Shown: in pieces, positions 51,782 through 60,113 of the stretch
How the letters are laid out: each line of letters starts with the position of its first letter
Position numbering within the stretch: the stretch's first letter is position 1
NCBI GenBank assembly: GCA_035506575.1
Contig: DATJPD010000114.1
Coordinates: forward strand, 1-64,000
DNA length: 64,000 nt
Direction: 5' to 3'
Source: DATJPD01 sp035506575
GTDB taxonomy: Bacteria > Pseudomonadota > Alphaproteobacteria > CACIAM-22H2
Notes under the pieces: model-generated
What the model was told of the DNA's origin: nothing
Seen by the model: the letters and a program-made list of their open reading frames with translations, nothing else
The model's database searches: none
Made by a program: the position numbers and the translations under genes

Positions 51782-52909
51782 ATGGCGGGTGTCGACCGCA
51801 GCAATCAATTTCCGATCCCTGACCGGATGAAGGCCTGGGTGCTCGGCGGGCCCGAGCAGCTGAGCATGGTCGAGAAGCCGGTGCCGCAACCCGCCGCGGC
51901 CGAAGTACTGGTGCGCATCGATGCGATCGCCGTCTGCGCCACGGACCTCGAGATCATCAAGCACGGCCCGCCGGCCCTCATCCAAGGCGGGCTCCCGTTC
52001 AACAAGAACTTCACGCCCGGCCATGAATACATGGGTACGGTGGTCAAGCTCGGGCCCGGCGTGGACGAGTACAGCGTCGGCGACCGGGTGACGGTCGAGA
52101 TCCATGCCGGCTGCGGCCGCTGCCCCCGCTGCCGCGAAGGCATGTACACCGCCTGCCTCAATTACGGGATGAATTACGGGACCCACGACAAGGGGCACCG
52201 CGCCAACGGCTTTACCACGGACGGCGGGTTCGCCGAATACGCCGTCAACAACATCAACACGCTCGTCCACGTCCCGGACGACATGACCGACGAGGAGGCC
52301 ACGCTCGTGGTCACCGCCGGCACGGCCATGTACGGCATCGACGTCATGGGCGGGGTGATCGCCGGCCAGTCGATCGTGGTCATGGGCCCGGGCCCGATCG
52401 GCCTCATGGGCGTGGGGGTCGCGAAGGCGCTCGGCGCCTACCCGGTGATCCTGACCGGCACGCGCGACAAGCGGCTCGAAATGGGCCGCAGGCTGGGTGC
52501 CGACCACGTGATCAACGTGAAGAACCAGAATGCCGTCGAAGAGGTCCGACGCCTCACCCGCGGCATCGGCTGCGACTATGTGCTCGAATGCTCAGGCGCT
52601 CCGACCGCGCTCAACGATGCGGCGCAGATGTGCAACCGCGGCGGGCGCATCTGCCTCGCCGCGTTCCCGCACGAGCCCGTTCCGGTCGATGTGGCGCATA
52701 TCGTGCGCAACAACATCTACGTCTTCGGCATCCGCGGCGAGGGCAAGTCCGCGACGCACCGCGCTGCTGCGTTCATGATGCAGAAGCGCTTCGACGCAAA
52801 AATGATCCACACGCATACGTTCCCGCTGGCCGACGTGCCGACTGCGATCCGCTACGCGCGCGACCGCGTCGACGACGCCATCAAGGTCGTCGTGAAGATG
52901 CGCTCATGA
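51782..52909 (+). CDS. Zinc-dependent medium-chain alcohol dehydrogenase
   Basis: This 375-residue MDR enzyme has the catalytic zinc region VCATDLEI with FTPGHEYMGTV, the structural-zinc Cys set HAGCGRCPRCREGMYTAC, and the cofactor motif GPGPIGLMGVGVAKALG. The conserved D/R choice after the second strand (TGTRDKRLEMGRRLG) leans to NADP or an atypical cofactor preference. It resembles threonine/sorbitol dehydrogenase-like enzymes. Its stop overlaps the Bug receptor start (ATGA), tying oxidation to uptake. A gaaggggagc ribosome site precedes the ATG. Confidence 0.9.
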   Translation: MAGVDRSNQFPIPDRMKAWVLGGPEQLSMVEKPVPQPAAAEVLVRIDAIAVCATDLEIIKHGPPALIQGGLPFNKNFTPGHEYMGTVVKLGPGVDEYSVGDRVTVEIHAGCGRCPRCREGMYTACLNYGMNYGTHDKGHRANGFTTDGGFAEYAVNNINTLVHVPDDMTDEEATLVVTAGTAMYGIDVMGGVIAGQSIVVMGPGPIGLMGVGVAKALGAYPVILTGTRDKRLEMGRRLGADHVINVKNQNAVEEVRRLTRGIGCDYVLECSGAPTALNDAAQMCNRGGRICLAAFPHEPVPVDVAHIVRNNIYVFGIRGEGKSATHRAAAFMMQKRFDAKMIHTHTFPLADVPTAIRYARDRVDDAIKVVVKMRS

Positions 52910-53868
52910 CGCCGATGTGGCGGCGCACGGCCCTCGTGGCCCTGGCGTGGCTCGCCGCCGCGTCCGCGGCGTCCGCCCAGTCGTTCCCCGACCACAAGCC
53001 CATCCGGATGACCGTGATGTTCGGCCCCGGCAGTGCGGCCGACGTCACCGCCCGCAAGCTCGCGGACGGAATGGAGAAGGCACTCGATGCGCCGGTGCCG
53101 GTGGTGAACCGTCCCGGTGCGGGCGGCGCTGTGGGGTACACCCACGTGGCGATGCAGAAGCCGGACGGCTACTCGATCGTCTGGAACTCGAACTCGATCT
53201 CCACCGCTTATCACCAGGGCATCCTCGAATTCGACTACACGAAGTTCGATGCCGTCGCCCGCGTGAGCGTCGAAATCCCGGCGATCGCCGTGCGCGCGGA
53301 TTCACGGTGGAAGACCCTCGGCGAACTGGTTGCCTACGCGAAGGAGAATCCCGGCAAGGTGCGGGTCGGCAATTCCGGGTTCGGCAGCCATACGCACTTT
53401 GCTTCAGTGGCACTGTTCGGGTCCGCAGGCGCCAAGGTCATCGACGTGCCGTTCAACGGCAATGACGCGGTCACGGACCTTCTGGCCGGGCGCATCGAGG
53501 CGGCGGTTCAGCTCCCGGCCGCCTTCATCGCCTATGTGAAAAACGGCGACCTGCACATCCTCGCGGGCCTCGGATCGGAACGCGATCCGATCTTTCCCGA
53601 TGTCGCCTCGGCGCGCGAGCAGGGGTATGACGTTGCCCTCGACATGTGGCGAGGCATCGCGGTTCCGAAGGGCACGCCTGGCCCGGTGATCTCGGCCCTC
53701 GAGGCGGCGATCAGGCAGACGGTGGACAGTCCGGCGTTTGGCGATGCCGGCCGGCAGATTGGCTTCAAGCCGGCCTTCCTGCCGCATGACCGGTTCGCGG
53801 CGCTCATCGCATCCGACGACGTCAGGCTCGCCAAGCTCATGGCAGACCTCGGGATGAAGAAGCAGTAG
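52906..53868 (+). CDS. Bug/TctC-type tripartite tricarboxylate transporter receptor
   Basis: This 320-residue periplasmic receptor has a signal peptide ending ASA before QSFPDHKPI. Bug hallmarks are IRMTVMFGPGSAADVTARKLAD, VVNRPGAGGAVGYTHVA, VRVGNSGFGSHTHF and VPFNGNDAVTDL. It is the third orphan receptor in the window and the most diverged of the three at the ligand-binding glycine loop. It is translationally coupled to the zinc dehydrogenase and 32 bases ahead of the dehydratase, suggesting the same hydroxy- or sugar-acid substrate. Confidence 0.9.
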   Translation: MTPMWRRTALVALAWLAAASAASAQSFPDHKPIRMTVMFGPGSAADVTARKLADGMEKALDAPVPVVNRPGAGGAVGYTHVAMQKPDGYSIVWNSNSISTAYHQGILEFDYTKFDAVARVSVEIPAIAVRADSRWKTLGELVAYAKENPGKVRVGNSGFGSHTHFASVALFGSAGAKVIDVPFNGNDAVTDLLAGRIEAAVQLPAAFIAYVKNGDLHILAGLGSERDPIFPDVASAREQGYDVALDMWRGIAVPKGTPGPVISALEAAIRQTVDSPAFGDAGRQIGFKPAFLPHDRFAALIASDDVRLAKLMADLGMKKQ

Positions 53869-53900
53869 ACGCGCACCGGTTCGTCGTTCGACAATTCACC

Positions 53901-55625
53901 ATGGCGGCACCACCACCCGATCACGGTCTCGCGCGCGGGCTCACGAACTACGGCGACCGGGCGTTTTCGCTGTATTTGCGCCGCTCGTTCGCCCGCTCGA
54001 TGGGCTATTCGAGCGAGATGCTCGCGCGGCCCGTGATCGGCATCGCCAATTCGGCCAGTGGCTTCAACAACTGTCATCGGCATTTCCCCGAGTTGCTCGA
54101 GGCCGTGAAGCGCGGCGTGCTCGCGGCCGGCGGTCTGCCCCTGGAGTTCCCCACCATCTCCCTGGGCGAGGTGTTCCTCGCCCCCACCAGCCTTATGTTC
54201 CGCAACCTGATGTCGATGGACGTCGAGGAGATGGTCCGGGCCCAGCCGATGGACGCGGTCGTGCTCATGGGCGGGTGCGACAAGACGGTCCCCGCCCAGC
54301 TGATGGGGGCCGCCTCGGCGGGGCTCCCGGCGATCCAGATCGTGGCCGGGCCGATGATGACCAGCCGTTGGCGCAGCGAGCGGCTGGGCGCCTGCACCGA
54401 TTGCCGCCGCTTCTGGGCGCAGTTCCGCGCCGGAAAGGTGTCGCCGGCCGAGATCCAGCAGATCGAAGGGGGGCTGGCGACCACCGCCGGAACCTGTGCC
54501 GTCATGGGAACGGCGAGCACCATGGCCTGCATCGCCGAGACCCTGGGGATGTGCCTCCCCGGCACCGCGGCGATCCCCGCCGTCCATGCGGACCGGCTGC
54601 GCGCCGCCGAGGCCACTGGTGCTGCCGCCGTTCGCCTTGCCGCGAGCAAGATCACCCCGGATCGCATCATCACCCGGAATTCGGTTGAGAACGCCCTGCG
54701 CGTGCTGCTGGCGCTCGGCGGGTCGACCAATGCGGTCATCCATCTGACCGCGATCGCCGGCAGGCTCGGCATCGACGTCCCGCTCGCCTGGATCAACGAG
54801 CTGAGCGACACCACGCCGGTGCTCGTCGACCTGAAGCCGACCGGGCAGCACTATATGGAGGACTTCTTCGCGGCCGGCGGTATGAGCGTGGTCTTGCGCG
54901 AGCTCAAGGACCGCCTGCACCTCGATTGCATGACGGTCACCGGCGAGACCCTGGGCGAGCGGCTCGCCGGGGCGGGTGAGCTCTATGTCGACCCGGCGGT
55001 CATCCGCCCGGCGTCGAACCCGGTCGAGCCGGTGGGCGGCCTCGTCGCCCTGTTCGGCTCGCTGGCGCCGCGCGGGGCGATCCTCAAGCGGTCCGCGGCC
55101 GACAAATCGCTGTTCGAGAAGGAGGGGCGGGCCGTGGTGTTCTCATCGCTCGAGGACCTCGCGGCGCGCATCGACAGCTCGGAGCTCGATGTCACGGCCG
55201 ACGATATCCTGGTGCTGCAGAACGCCGGGCCCACAAGTGGTGCAGGCATGCCCGAGGCCGGCTACCTGCCGATCCCGGCCAAGCTGGCGCGCGCCGGGGT
55301 CAAGGACATGGTGCGCATCTCCGACGCTCGGATGAGCGGCACCGCGTACGGCGCGGTCGTTCTGCACGTGGCACCGGAGGCGGCCGCCGGCGGTCCGCTG
55401 GCGCTGGTGCGCAATGGCGACCGGATCCGCCTCAGCGTGTCGGAGCGCCGGCTCGACCTGTTGGTCAATGAGGCGGAGCTCGGCCGGCGCAAGGCCGAGT
55501 GGGCGCGCACGGCAGCCTCGCGCCCGCAGCCGCAGCGCGGCTATGCGAAGCTGTACATGGACAGCGTGCTGCAAGCCGATGCCGGCTGCGATTTCAGCTT
55601 CCTGCGGGCCGTGCCGGCGGGCTGA
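53901..55625 (+). CDS. IlvD/Edd-family dehydratase (sugar-acid dehydratase-like)
   Basis: This 574-residue iron-sulfur dehydratase has the cluster Cys set Cys58 (SGFNNCHRHF), Cys126 (GGCDKTVPAQLMGA) and Cys199 (AGTCAVMGTASTMAC). Further family segments are ALGGSTNAVIHLTAIAGR and VRISDARMSGTAYGAVVLHVAPEAAAGGP. The context (alcohol dehydrogenase plus Bug receptor, no other isoleucine/valine genes) favours a pentonate or similar sugar-acid dehydratase (XylD/AraC type) over biosynthetic IlvD. Only a reaction class, not a substrate, can be given. Confidence 0.9.
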   Translation: MAAPPPDHGLARGLTNYGDRAFSLYLRRSFARSMGYSSEMLARPVIGIANSASGFNNCHRHFPELLEAVKRGVLAAGGLPLEFPTISLGEVFLAPTSLMFRNLMSMDVEEMVRAQPMDAVVLMGGCDKTVPAQLMGAASAGLPAIQIVAGPMMTSRWRSERLGACTDCRRFWAQFRAGKVSPAEIQQIEGGLATTAGTCAVMGTASTMACIAETLGMCLPGTAAIPAVHADRLRAAEATGAAAVRLAASKITPDRIITRNSVENALRVLLALGGSTNAVIHLTAIAGRLGIDVPLAWINELSDTTPVLVDLKPTGQHYMEDFFAAGGMSVVLRELKDRLHLDCMTVTGETLGERLAGAGELYVDPAVIRPASNPVEPVGGLVALFGSLAPRGAILKRSAADKSLFEKEGRAVVFSSLEDLAARIDSSELDVTADDILVLQNAGPTSGAGMPEAGYLPIPAKLARAGVKDMVRISDARMSGTAYGAVVLHVAPEAAAGGPLALVRNGDRIRLSVSERRLDLLVNEAELGRRKAEWARTAASRPQPQRGYAKLYMDSVLQADAGCDFSFLRAVPAG

Positions 55626-55628
55626 TCT

Positions 55629-56291
55629 TCACGCATCGCAGAGCGGCCATGGGCCCATATCGAGATGCAGGTGCTCGTGGTGGTCGGCGTTCGTGTTGGG
55701 GGTCAGGACCACGCTGAACAGGCCGCACGCGCCGCGCGCCACCTCGTGCAGGAATTTGGCCGGCACCCCCGGGCCGCTCCAGTCGTTCTTGACCGAGACG
55801 AGCGTGCCGTCATCGAGCACGAATCCGGCGATGTCGATGGCCTGGCCGCTCGCGTGCATCGAGATGCGATGGCTGCCGGCGATGTTGCGGCAGGAATAAG
55901 ACCCGACCTGCCGCACCTCGATGACGTTGCGCTTGAAGTACCGCTGGGCCGCCATCTGGACCACGTTGATTTCGAACTCGTCCAGCCGGAGCGCCATGGG
56001 ACAGCTCAAGGTCGCTGGCCGGTTGAAGGGCGTCAGCAGGGCTGCGACCCGCACGCCAGTCATGACATTGCAGGCACCAGCCGTCGCGTACGTGGGCATC
56101 ACCTCGTAGCTGATGCCCCGCTGAGAAAGCTCCTCCAGGCACAATTCGCCGGCCGATGGGCCCGGCCTGTAGGCCGCGGCCGGCGGCAGCGCCGACCGGT
56201 CAGGCGGCGGCCCCGATGTGCAACCACCCGCCGCCGCGGCCCATACGAGGCCGGCGACGGCACAGCCCCTCATGGCTCCGCTCCGCGCCAT
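55629..56291 (-). CDS. Extensin-like family lipoprotein
   Basis: This 220-residue protein has a lipoprotein signal (GLVWAAAAGGC, lipobox AGGC) followed by a Pro/Ala-rich linker. The C-terminal domain carries the extensin-like hallmarks AACNVMTGVRVAALL-type segment near 80, VRQVGSYSCRN, SHRISMHASGQAIDIAGFVL and HHEHLHLDMGPW. The SMHASGQAID and HEHLHLD histidines and aspartates resemble the zinc site of LAS-type peptidoglycan hydrolases, so a cell-wall role is plausible. The ATG at 56291 has AAGGGG six bases upstream and is preferred over a GTG at 56306. Confidence 0.85.
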   Translation of the reverse strand: MARSGAMRGCAVAGLVWAAAAGGCTSGPPPDRSALPPAAAYRPGPSAGELCLEELSQRGISYEVMPTYATAGACNVMTGVRVAALLTPFNRPATLSCPMALRLDEFEINVVQMAAQRYFKRNVIEVRQVGSYSCRNIAGSHRISMHASGQAIDIAGFVLDDGTLVSVKNDWSGPGVPAKFLHEVARGACGLFSVVLTPNTNADHHEHLHLDMGPWPLCDA

Positions 56292-56317
56292 GGCTCGCCC
56301 CTTCACATCTGCGGGGA

Positions 56318-56821
56318 TCAGGCGTGGGCGGGTGCCGCCGCTATCGAGGAGAAGCCCGGCGCGACGCGGTGCACGAGGTAGCGGAGCTTCGCCTCCACCT
56401 GGGCCCGCGAGAACGGCCGCACCAGGATGGCGCTGACGCCGCTGTTCACGGCTTCCTGGATGTGCTCCGGATCGCTCTGGCTCGAGATCAGCAGGAACTG
56501 CACGTGCGGCGCCTTGCGGCGGAGCTCGGCCAGCAATTCAAGGCCGCTCATCTCCGGCAGATCCAGGTCGCACACGACGAGGGTGATCTTGGCCTCCTCA
56601 GCGACCTTGAGGGCTGCCTTGGCGCCATTTGCGGTGACGATTTTCTCGATACCCAGGGCACGCGCGACCGTGCTGACCAAGGTCCGCGTATATCCCTCCT
56701 GTTCGACGATCAGAACGCTCACATTGGGCACCGTCCTGCCCGCTGCCTGCGCCGACACGGCCGCGGCGGCGGGTGCGAGGGTGGCAGGACGTGACTGAGC
56801 CTGAGGCGTTGCAGTGACCAT
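56318..56821 (-). CDS. Response regulator receiver-domain protein (degenerate switch)
   Basis: This 167-residue protein has a low-complexity Ala/Pro/Gln N-terminus (1-30), one CheY-like domain (33-152) and a short Ala-rich tail. The phosphoacceptor is Asp85 in LVVCDLDLPEMSG. The switch Ser is in LLISSQS. The acidic pocket reads VEQE instead of D-D/E, and the invariant Lys of LxKPF is Arg135 (LVRPF). There is no output domain. I choose the ATG at 56821 with GGGAGGG upstream; the frame extends to a TTG at 56911 but without a ribosome site. No histidine kinase is adjacent. Confidence 0.85.
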   Translation of the reverse strand: MVTATPQAQSRPATLAPAAAAVSAQAAGRTVPNVSVLIVEQEGYTRTLVSTVARALGIEKIVTANGAKAALKVAEEAKITLVVCDLDLPEMSGLELLAELRRKAPHVQFLLISSQSDPEHIQEAVNSGVSAILVRPFSRAQVEAKLRYLVHRVAPGFSSIAAAPAHA

Positions 56822-56868
56822 GGTTGAGGCCCTCCCGATTTCTTCGGACGCAACAGTTGTTCTTACCC

Positions 56869-56897
56869 TGTGAATAATATTGGTTAGCTGTTGATAA
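56869..56897 (-). promoter_or_regulatory. Pair of DnaA-box-like 9-mers
   Basis: On the minus strand, TTATTCACA (56869-56877, fits TTATNCACA) and TTATCAACA (56889-56897, one mismatch to TTATCCACA) lie in the same orientation 20 bases apart, 48-76 bases upstream of the response regulator start. Confidence 0.35.
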
Positions 56898-57119
56898 CTC
56901 AAAACTTTCAAATTGCATTGTATTCAGGGCGGAAATAGCGAAAAAGCGATATAGCTAAACTCGCCAAAATTTTACCGACCTTGCACGAATCCGATTGCCG
57001 CCGCGGGCGTGGACCGCGCATCGCACGCCTGCAGCCAGGCAACGACTCCACCGCGTGCAGCTCAAATTTGTGGAAAGCGGTCCGGTATTGTGCAGCGCAA
57101 ATCTTTTTGCCCGGGGAAC

Positions 57120-57180
57120 GCATTTTGGCGACAAATGTGCACGGGCCCCCGCCGCGCTGCTGCCCAGTTGCATTTTGGCG
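57120..57180 (+). repeat. 11-bp direct repeat GCATTTTGGCG
   Basis: GCATTTTGGCG occurs at 57120-57130 and again at 57170-57180, exactly 50 bases apart, 62 bases ahead of the aldolase-like gene. The spacing is close to five helical turns, so paired regulator sites are possible. Confidence 0.4.
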
Positions 57181-57241
57181 GCGGGCGGGGCCTGATAGCC
57201 CTTGGGAACCGTTTGGGTCCGGGACCGTGCGGAGGTCAGAG

Positions 57242-58024
57242 ATGAGTGTAGACGTTCTCGTACGGCGGGCGCCGCCCGCCATGTCGGCCGAGGAATGGCA
57301 GCTGCGGCTGGAACTCGCCGCGTGCTACCGCTTGTTCGCGTATCTCGGCTGGATCGAGATGATCTACAACCACATCACCGTGCGCGTGCCGGGGCCCGAG
57401 CCGCACTATTTGATCAACCCGTTCGGCCTCAACTACGAGGAGGTCACGGCGCGCAACCTGGTGAAGGTCGACACCCACGGCAAGGTGCTCGACGGTTCGG
57501 CCTATCCCATCAATCTCGCCGGCTTCATCATCCACAGCGCGATCCATTCGGCCCGGCCGGACGCGCACTGCATCATCCACACGCACACCACGGCCGGGTG
57601 CGCCGTCTCTGGCAAGGAAGAGGGGCTGCGGCCGGATAATTTCTACAGCGCCATGCTGCACGGCCAGGTCGCCTATCATGATTTCGAGGGCATCACGACG
57701 GATGCGGCGGAGCAACCCCGCCTGGTCAAAAGCCTCGGTAACAAGAACATCCTGATCCTGCGCAACCATGGCCTTTTGGTGATTGGCGCGCACGTCCCGG
57801 AGGCGTTGAACCTCCACTGGACCCTGCAACGCGCCTGTGAGGTGCAGCTCGCCACGGATTCGATGGCCGGCGCCAACCGCCGGATTTCGCCCGAAGCTCT
57901 CGCCCAAACCCCGGCGCGCCGGGACAAGGAGAGCCGGGGCGGCGAAAACCGGCGCGGCCAGCTGTTCTTCGACGCCTTGCTCCGCCGCGCCAAGCTGCGC
58001 CTGGAAGACCTCGCAGGGGACTAG
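57242..58024 (+). CDS. Class II aldolase/adducin-family protein
   Basis: This 260-residue cytoplasmic protein of the fuculose/ribulose-phosphate aldolase fold has zinc ligands in CIIHTHTTAG and ILRNHGLLVIG. Other family segments are NHITVRVPG, LINPFGLNYEEVTARNLVKVD and FIIHSAIHSARPDAHC. The acidic catalytic position of true aldolases is not evident, and this adducin-like subgroup includes decarboxylases and dehydratases. It starts at the ATG at 57242, directly behind ggaggtcagag, and heads a five-gene operon with tight or overlapping junctions. Confidence 0.88.
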   Translation: MSVDVLVRRAPPAMSAEEWQLRLELAACYRLFAYLGWIEMIYNHITVRVPGPEPHYLINPFGLNYEEVTARNLVKVDTHGKVLDGSAYPINLAGFIIHSAIHSARPDAHCIIHTHTTAGCAVSGKEEGLRPDNFYSAMLHGQVAYHDFEGITTDAAEQPRLVKSLGNKNILILRNHGLLVIGAHVPEALNLHWTLQRACEVQLATDSMAGANRRISPEALAQTPARRDKESRGGENRRGQLFFDALLRRAKLRLEDLAGD

Positions 58025-58027
58025 CGG

Positions 58028-58828
58028 ATGCCCGTCACGGGCAGCGGCGACCAGGCGATCTATTTCGAGGATCACGGGTCGGGACCGGCGGTTCTGCTCG
58101 TGCCGGGCCTGGGCGGGGTCTGCACCTGCTGGGCCGACCAGGTGCCCGAGTTCGCACGCGAGTTCCGCGTCATCATCCACGACCACCGGGGGACCGGGCG
58201 CAGCGCGCGGCCGCTGATGGACTATTCGGTCGAGCAGATGACCGCCGACGTGCTCAGGGTCATGGATGCGTGCGACATTGAAAAGGCGCACGTGGTCGGC
58301 CATTCGACCGGCGGCGCCATCGGCCAGATCATGGCCATCGACCACCCGCCCCGCATCTCGGCCCTGGTCGGCGCCAACACCTGGACGCATGGCGATCCCT
58401 ACTTCAAGCACGTCTTCCGCTTTCGCAGCGGTCTGCTCGAGCAAGGCCGCATCGATCTCTATGCGAGCGCCGGCTCGTTCATGCTGTGGTCGCCGGACTG
58501 GATCGCGGCGAACATCGAGCGTGTCGAACGGGACGAGAAGATCATGCGCGACAATTTCCCCGACCCGCGCGTCGGAATCGCCCGCATCGACGCGATCACG
58601 CGCTTCGACCGCCGGCACGACCTGTCGCGCATCACGGTGCCGACTCTCATCGTGGGTTGCGAAGACGACATGGTCACGCCCGCCTATTTCTCGCGCGAGC
58701 TCGCGAAGCGGATCCCCGGCGCCCGTCTCGAGATGCTGCCCAATGGCGGCCATTCCTGCTATCAGACCCGCATCCCCGAGTGGAACCGGATCGTGCTGAA
58801 ATTCCTGCGTAGCCTGCCAAAGCAATGA
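58028..58828 (+). CDS. Alpha/beta hydrolase (RutD-like)
   Basis: This 266-residue alpha/beta-hydrolase has the nucleophile elbow GHSTGG (Ser near 93), oxyanion region LVPGLGG, acid in VGCEDDMVTP and catalytic His in NGGHSCYQ. The overall layout (HDHRGTGRSARP, a cap with LWSPDWIAANIERVERDE) resembles RutD, the carbamate/aminoacrylate hydrolase of uracil catabolism. It starts three bases after the aldolase stop and overlaps the next gene by ATGA. Hydrolysis of an amide, carbamate or lactone intermediate is the likely role. Confidence 0.88.
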   Translation: MPVTGSGDQAIYFEDHGSGPAVLLVPGLGGVCTCWADQVPEFAREFRVIIHDHRGTGRSARPLMDYSVEQMTADVLRVMDACDIEKAHVVGHSTGGAIGQIMAIDHPPRISALVGANTWTHGDPYFKHVFRFRSGLLEQGRIDLYASAGSFMLWSPDWIAANIERVERDEKIMRDNFPDPRVGIARIDAITRFDRRHDLSRITVPTLIVGCEDDMVTPAYFSRELAKRIPGARLEMLPNGGHSCYQTRIPEWNRIVLKFLRSLPKQ

Positions 58829-59706
58829 AGCTCCCCCGCGACCGGGTCCCGTATTCCGCCATCGTCGACCGCCCCAAGCTGAAGCTGCCCGACGGCGGCC
58901 GTCTGATCGTGTGGACCATGGTCAACGTCGAGGAGTGGGGGATCGAGCGGCCGATGCCGCGCACGGTTCTGCCGCCGCCGATGGGCCAGCCTTTGCTGCC
59001 CGACCTGCCCAACTGGGCGTGGCACGAGTACGGCATGCGGGTCGGCTTCTGGCGCTTCCATGAGTGTTTCACCAGCCGAAACATCACCCCCACGCTCGCG
59101 ATCAATGGCTCGGTCTGCCAGTCCTATCCGCGCGTGGCGCAGGCCGCTCTCGATGCCGGGTGGGAGTTCCTGGGCCACGGCTACGTGCAGGGGCCGATGC
59201 ACAAGGTCGAAGACCAGCGCGCCGCCATCCGCCAGACCGCCGAGGCGATCCGCAAGCTGACGGGCAGGAAGATGCGCGGCTGGGAGAGTCCCGGCCTGAC
59301 CGAGACCTATGAGACCATCGACTTTCTCGCGGCCGAGGGCGTGGAATACGTGGCCGACTGGGTACTCGACGACCAGCCGTGCGAGATCGCGACGGCCTCC
59401 GGTCCGATCGTCTCGATCCCCTATACGGTCGAGACCAACGACATCGCGATGATGGCGCTGCAGCACCATGCGGCCGAAGAGATGCTTCGGCGCTCGATCG
59501 ACCAGTTCGACCGTCTTTACGAGGAGAGCGGCGCGATCACGCGGGTGATGTGCGTCAGCCTGCATCCCTATATCAGCGGCGTGCCGCACCGGATCAAATA
59601 CGTCGAGCAACTCTACGACTACATGCAGCGTCGCCCGGACGTCCTGTTCTGGACGGGCGAGCAGGTGCTCGACTGGTACAAGGCGGCGCGCAAGGAACCA
59701 TCATGA
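58825..59706 (+). CDS. Polysaccharide deacetylase-family amidohydrolase (PuuE-like)
   Basis: This 293-residue CE4/NodB-fold protein lacks a signal peptide, so it acts in the cytoplasm. The segments WTMVNVEEWGIERP, ITPTLAINGSVCQSYP, WEFLGHGYVQGPMHK and MRGWESPGLTETYET match the PuuE-type (cofactor-independent allantoinase) branch rather than chitin deacetylases. The His pair in GHGYVQGPMH stands where the NodB metal motif is expected but with wider spacing. Members act on ureido or cyclic amide compounds. It is translationally coupled on both sides (ATGA). Confidence 0.85.
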   Translation: MKLPRDRVPYSAIVDRPKLKLPDGGRLIVWTMVNVEEWGIERPMPRTVLPPPMGQPLLPDLPNWAWHEYGMRVGFWRFHECFTSRNITPTLAINGSVCQSYPRVAQAALDAGWEFLGHGYVQGPMHKVEDQRAAIRQTAEAIRKLTGRKMRGWESPGLTETYETIDFLAAEGVEYVADWVLDDQPCEIATASGPIVSIPYTVETNDIAMMALQHHAAEEMLRRSIDQFDRLYEESGAITRVMCVSLHPYISGVPHRIKYVEQLYDYMQRRPDVLFWTGEQVLDWYKAARKEPS

Positions 59707-60113
59707 AAGACACGTTGCGCCCGGGCCTCGCGAGCGAGGCCAAGATCACGGTCGACGACACGCGGGTCACGGCGATCCTCGGCCCCGACATGAAGGTGTA
59801 CGCGACGCCGTTCATGATCCGCGATATCGAGCGCACCTGCCGCGACCTGATCTTGGCGCATGTCGATCCGGGCGAGGATAGCGTGGGCGCCAAGGTCGAG
59901 GTCGAGCATCTGGCACCGGCTCTGCCGGGCAGCGAGGTGACGGTCTCGGTCAAGCTCGTCGAGATGAACGGCCGCCGATTGCGCTTCGCCGCCTCGGTGC
60001 GCGACGCGATCGACGAGATCGGGCGCGGTCATCACGAGCGGTTCGTGGTCGAGGTGGCCAAGGCACGCGCCCGCCAGGAGAAGAAGCGCGCGCAGCTGCA
60101 GGGCGTGCGTTGA
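59703..60113 (+). CDS. Hotdog-fold thioesterase (FlK/PaaI-like)
   Basis: This 136-residue single-domain protein opens MKDTLRPGLASEAKITVDD and continues with VYATPFMIRDIERTCRDLI and VGAKVEVEHLAPALPGSEVTV. This resembles the fluoroacetyl-CoA thioesterase (FlK) group of hotdog proteins. The C-terminus is Lys/Arg-rich (KARARQEKKRAQ). It probably hydrolyses a short acyl-CoA. It sits between the PuuE-like hydrolase and the CoA-transferase, overlapping both by a few bases, so it may release the product or protect against a dead-end CoA ester. Confidence 0.85.
   Translation: MKDTLRPGLASEAKITVDDTRVTAILGPDMKVYATPFMIRDIERTCRDLILAHVDPGEDSVGAKVEVEHLAPALPGSEVTVSVKLVEMNGRRLRFAASVRDAIDEIGRGHHERFVVEVAKARARQEKKRAQLQGVR

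Larger units (their letters stand above)
56822..57241. other. 420-base divergent intergenic region, locally AT-rich
   Basis: It separates the response regulator (leftward) and the aldolase operon (rightward). About 56850-56990 is strikingly AT-rich for this genome. It holds two DnaA-box-like 9-mers, a GCAAA-TCTT-TTTGC inverted repeat near 57098-57111, and an 11-bp direct repeat at 57120 and 57170. No gene is evident. Confidence 0.6.

Noticed and set aside
57124..57139. A third -24/-12-like element (TGGCGA-N5-GTGCA) upstream of the aldolase operon.
   Set aside because: GG and GC spacing is right but the CAC and TT positions of the consensus are lost; too weak to call.
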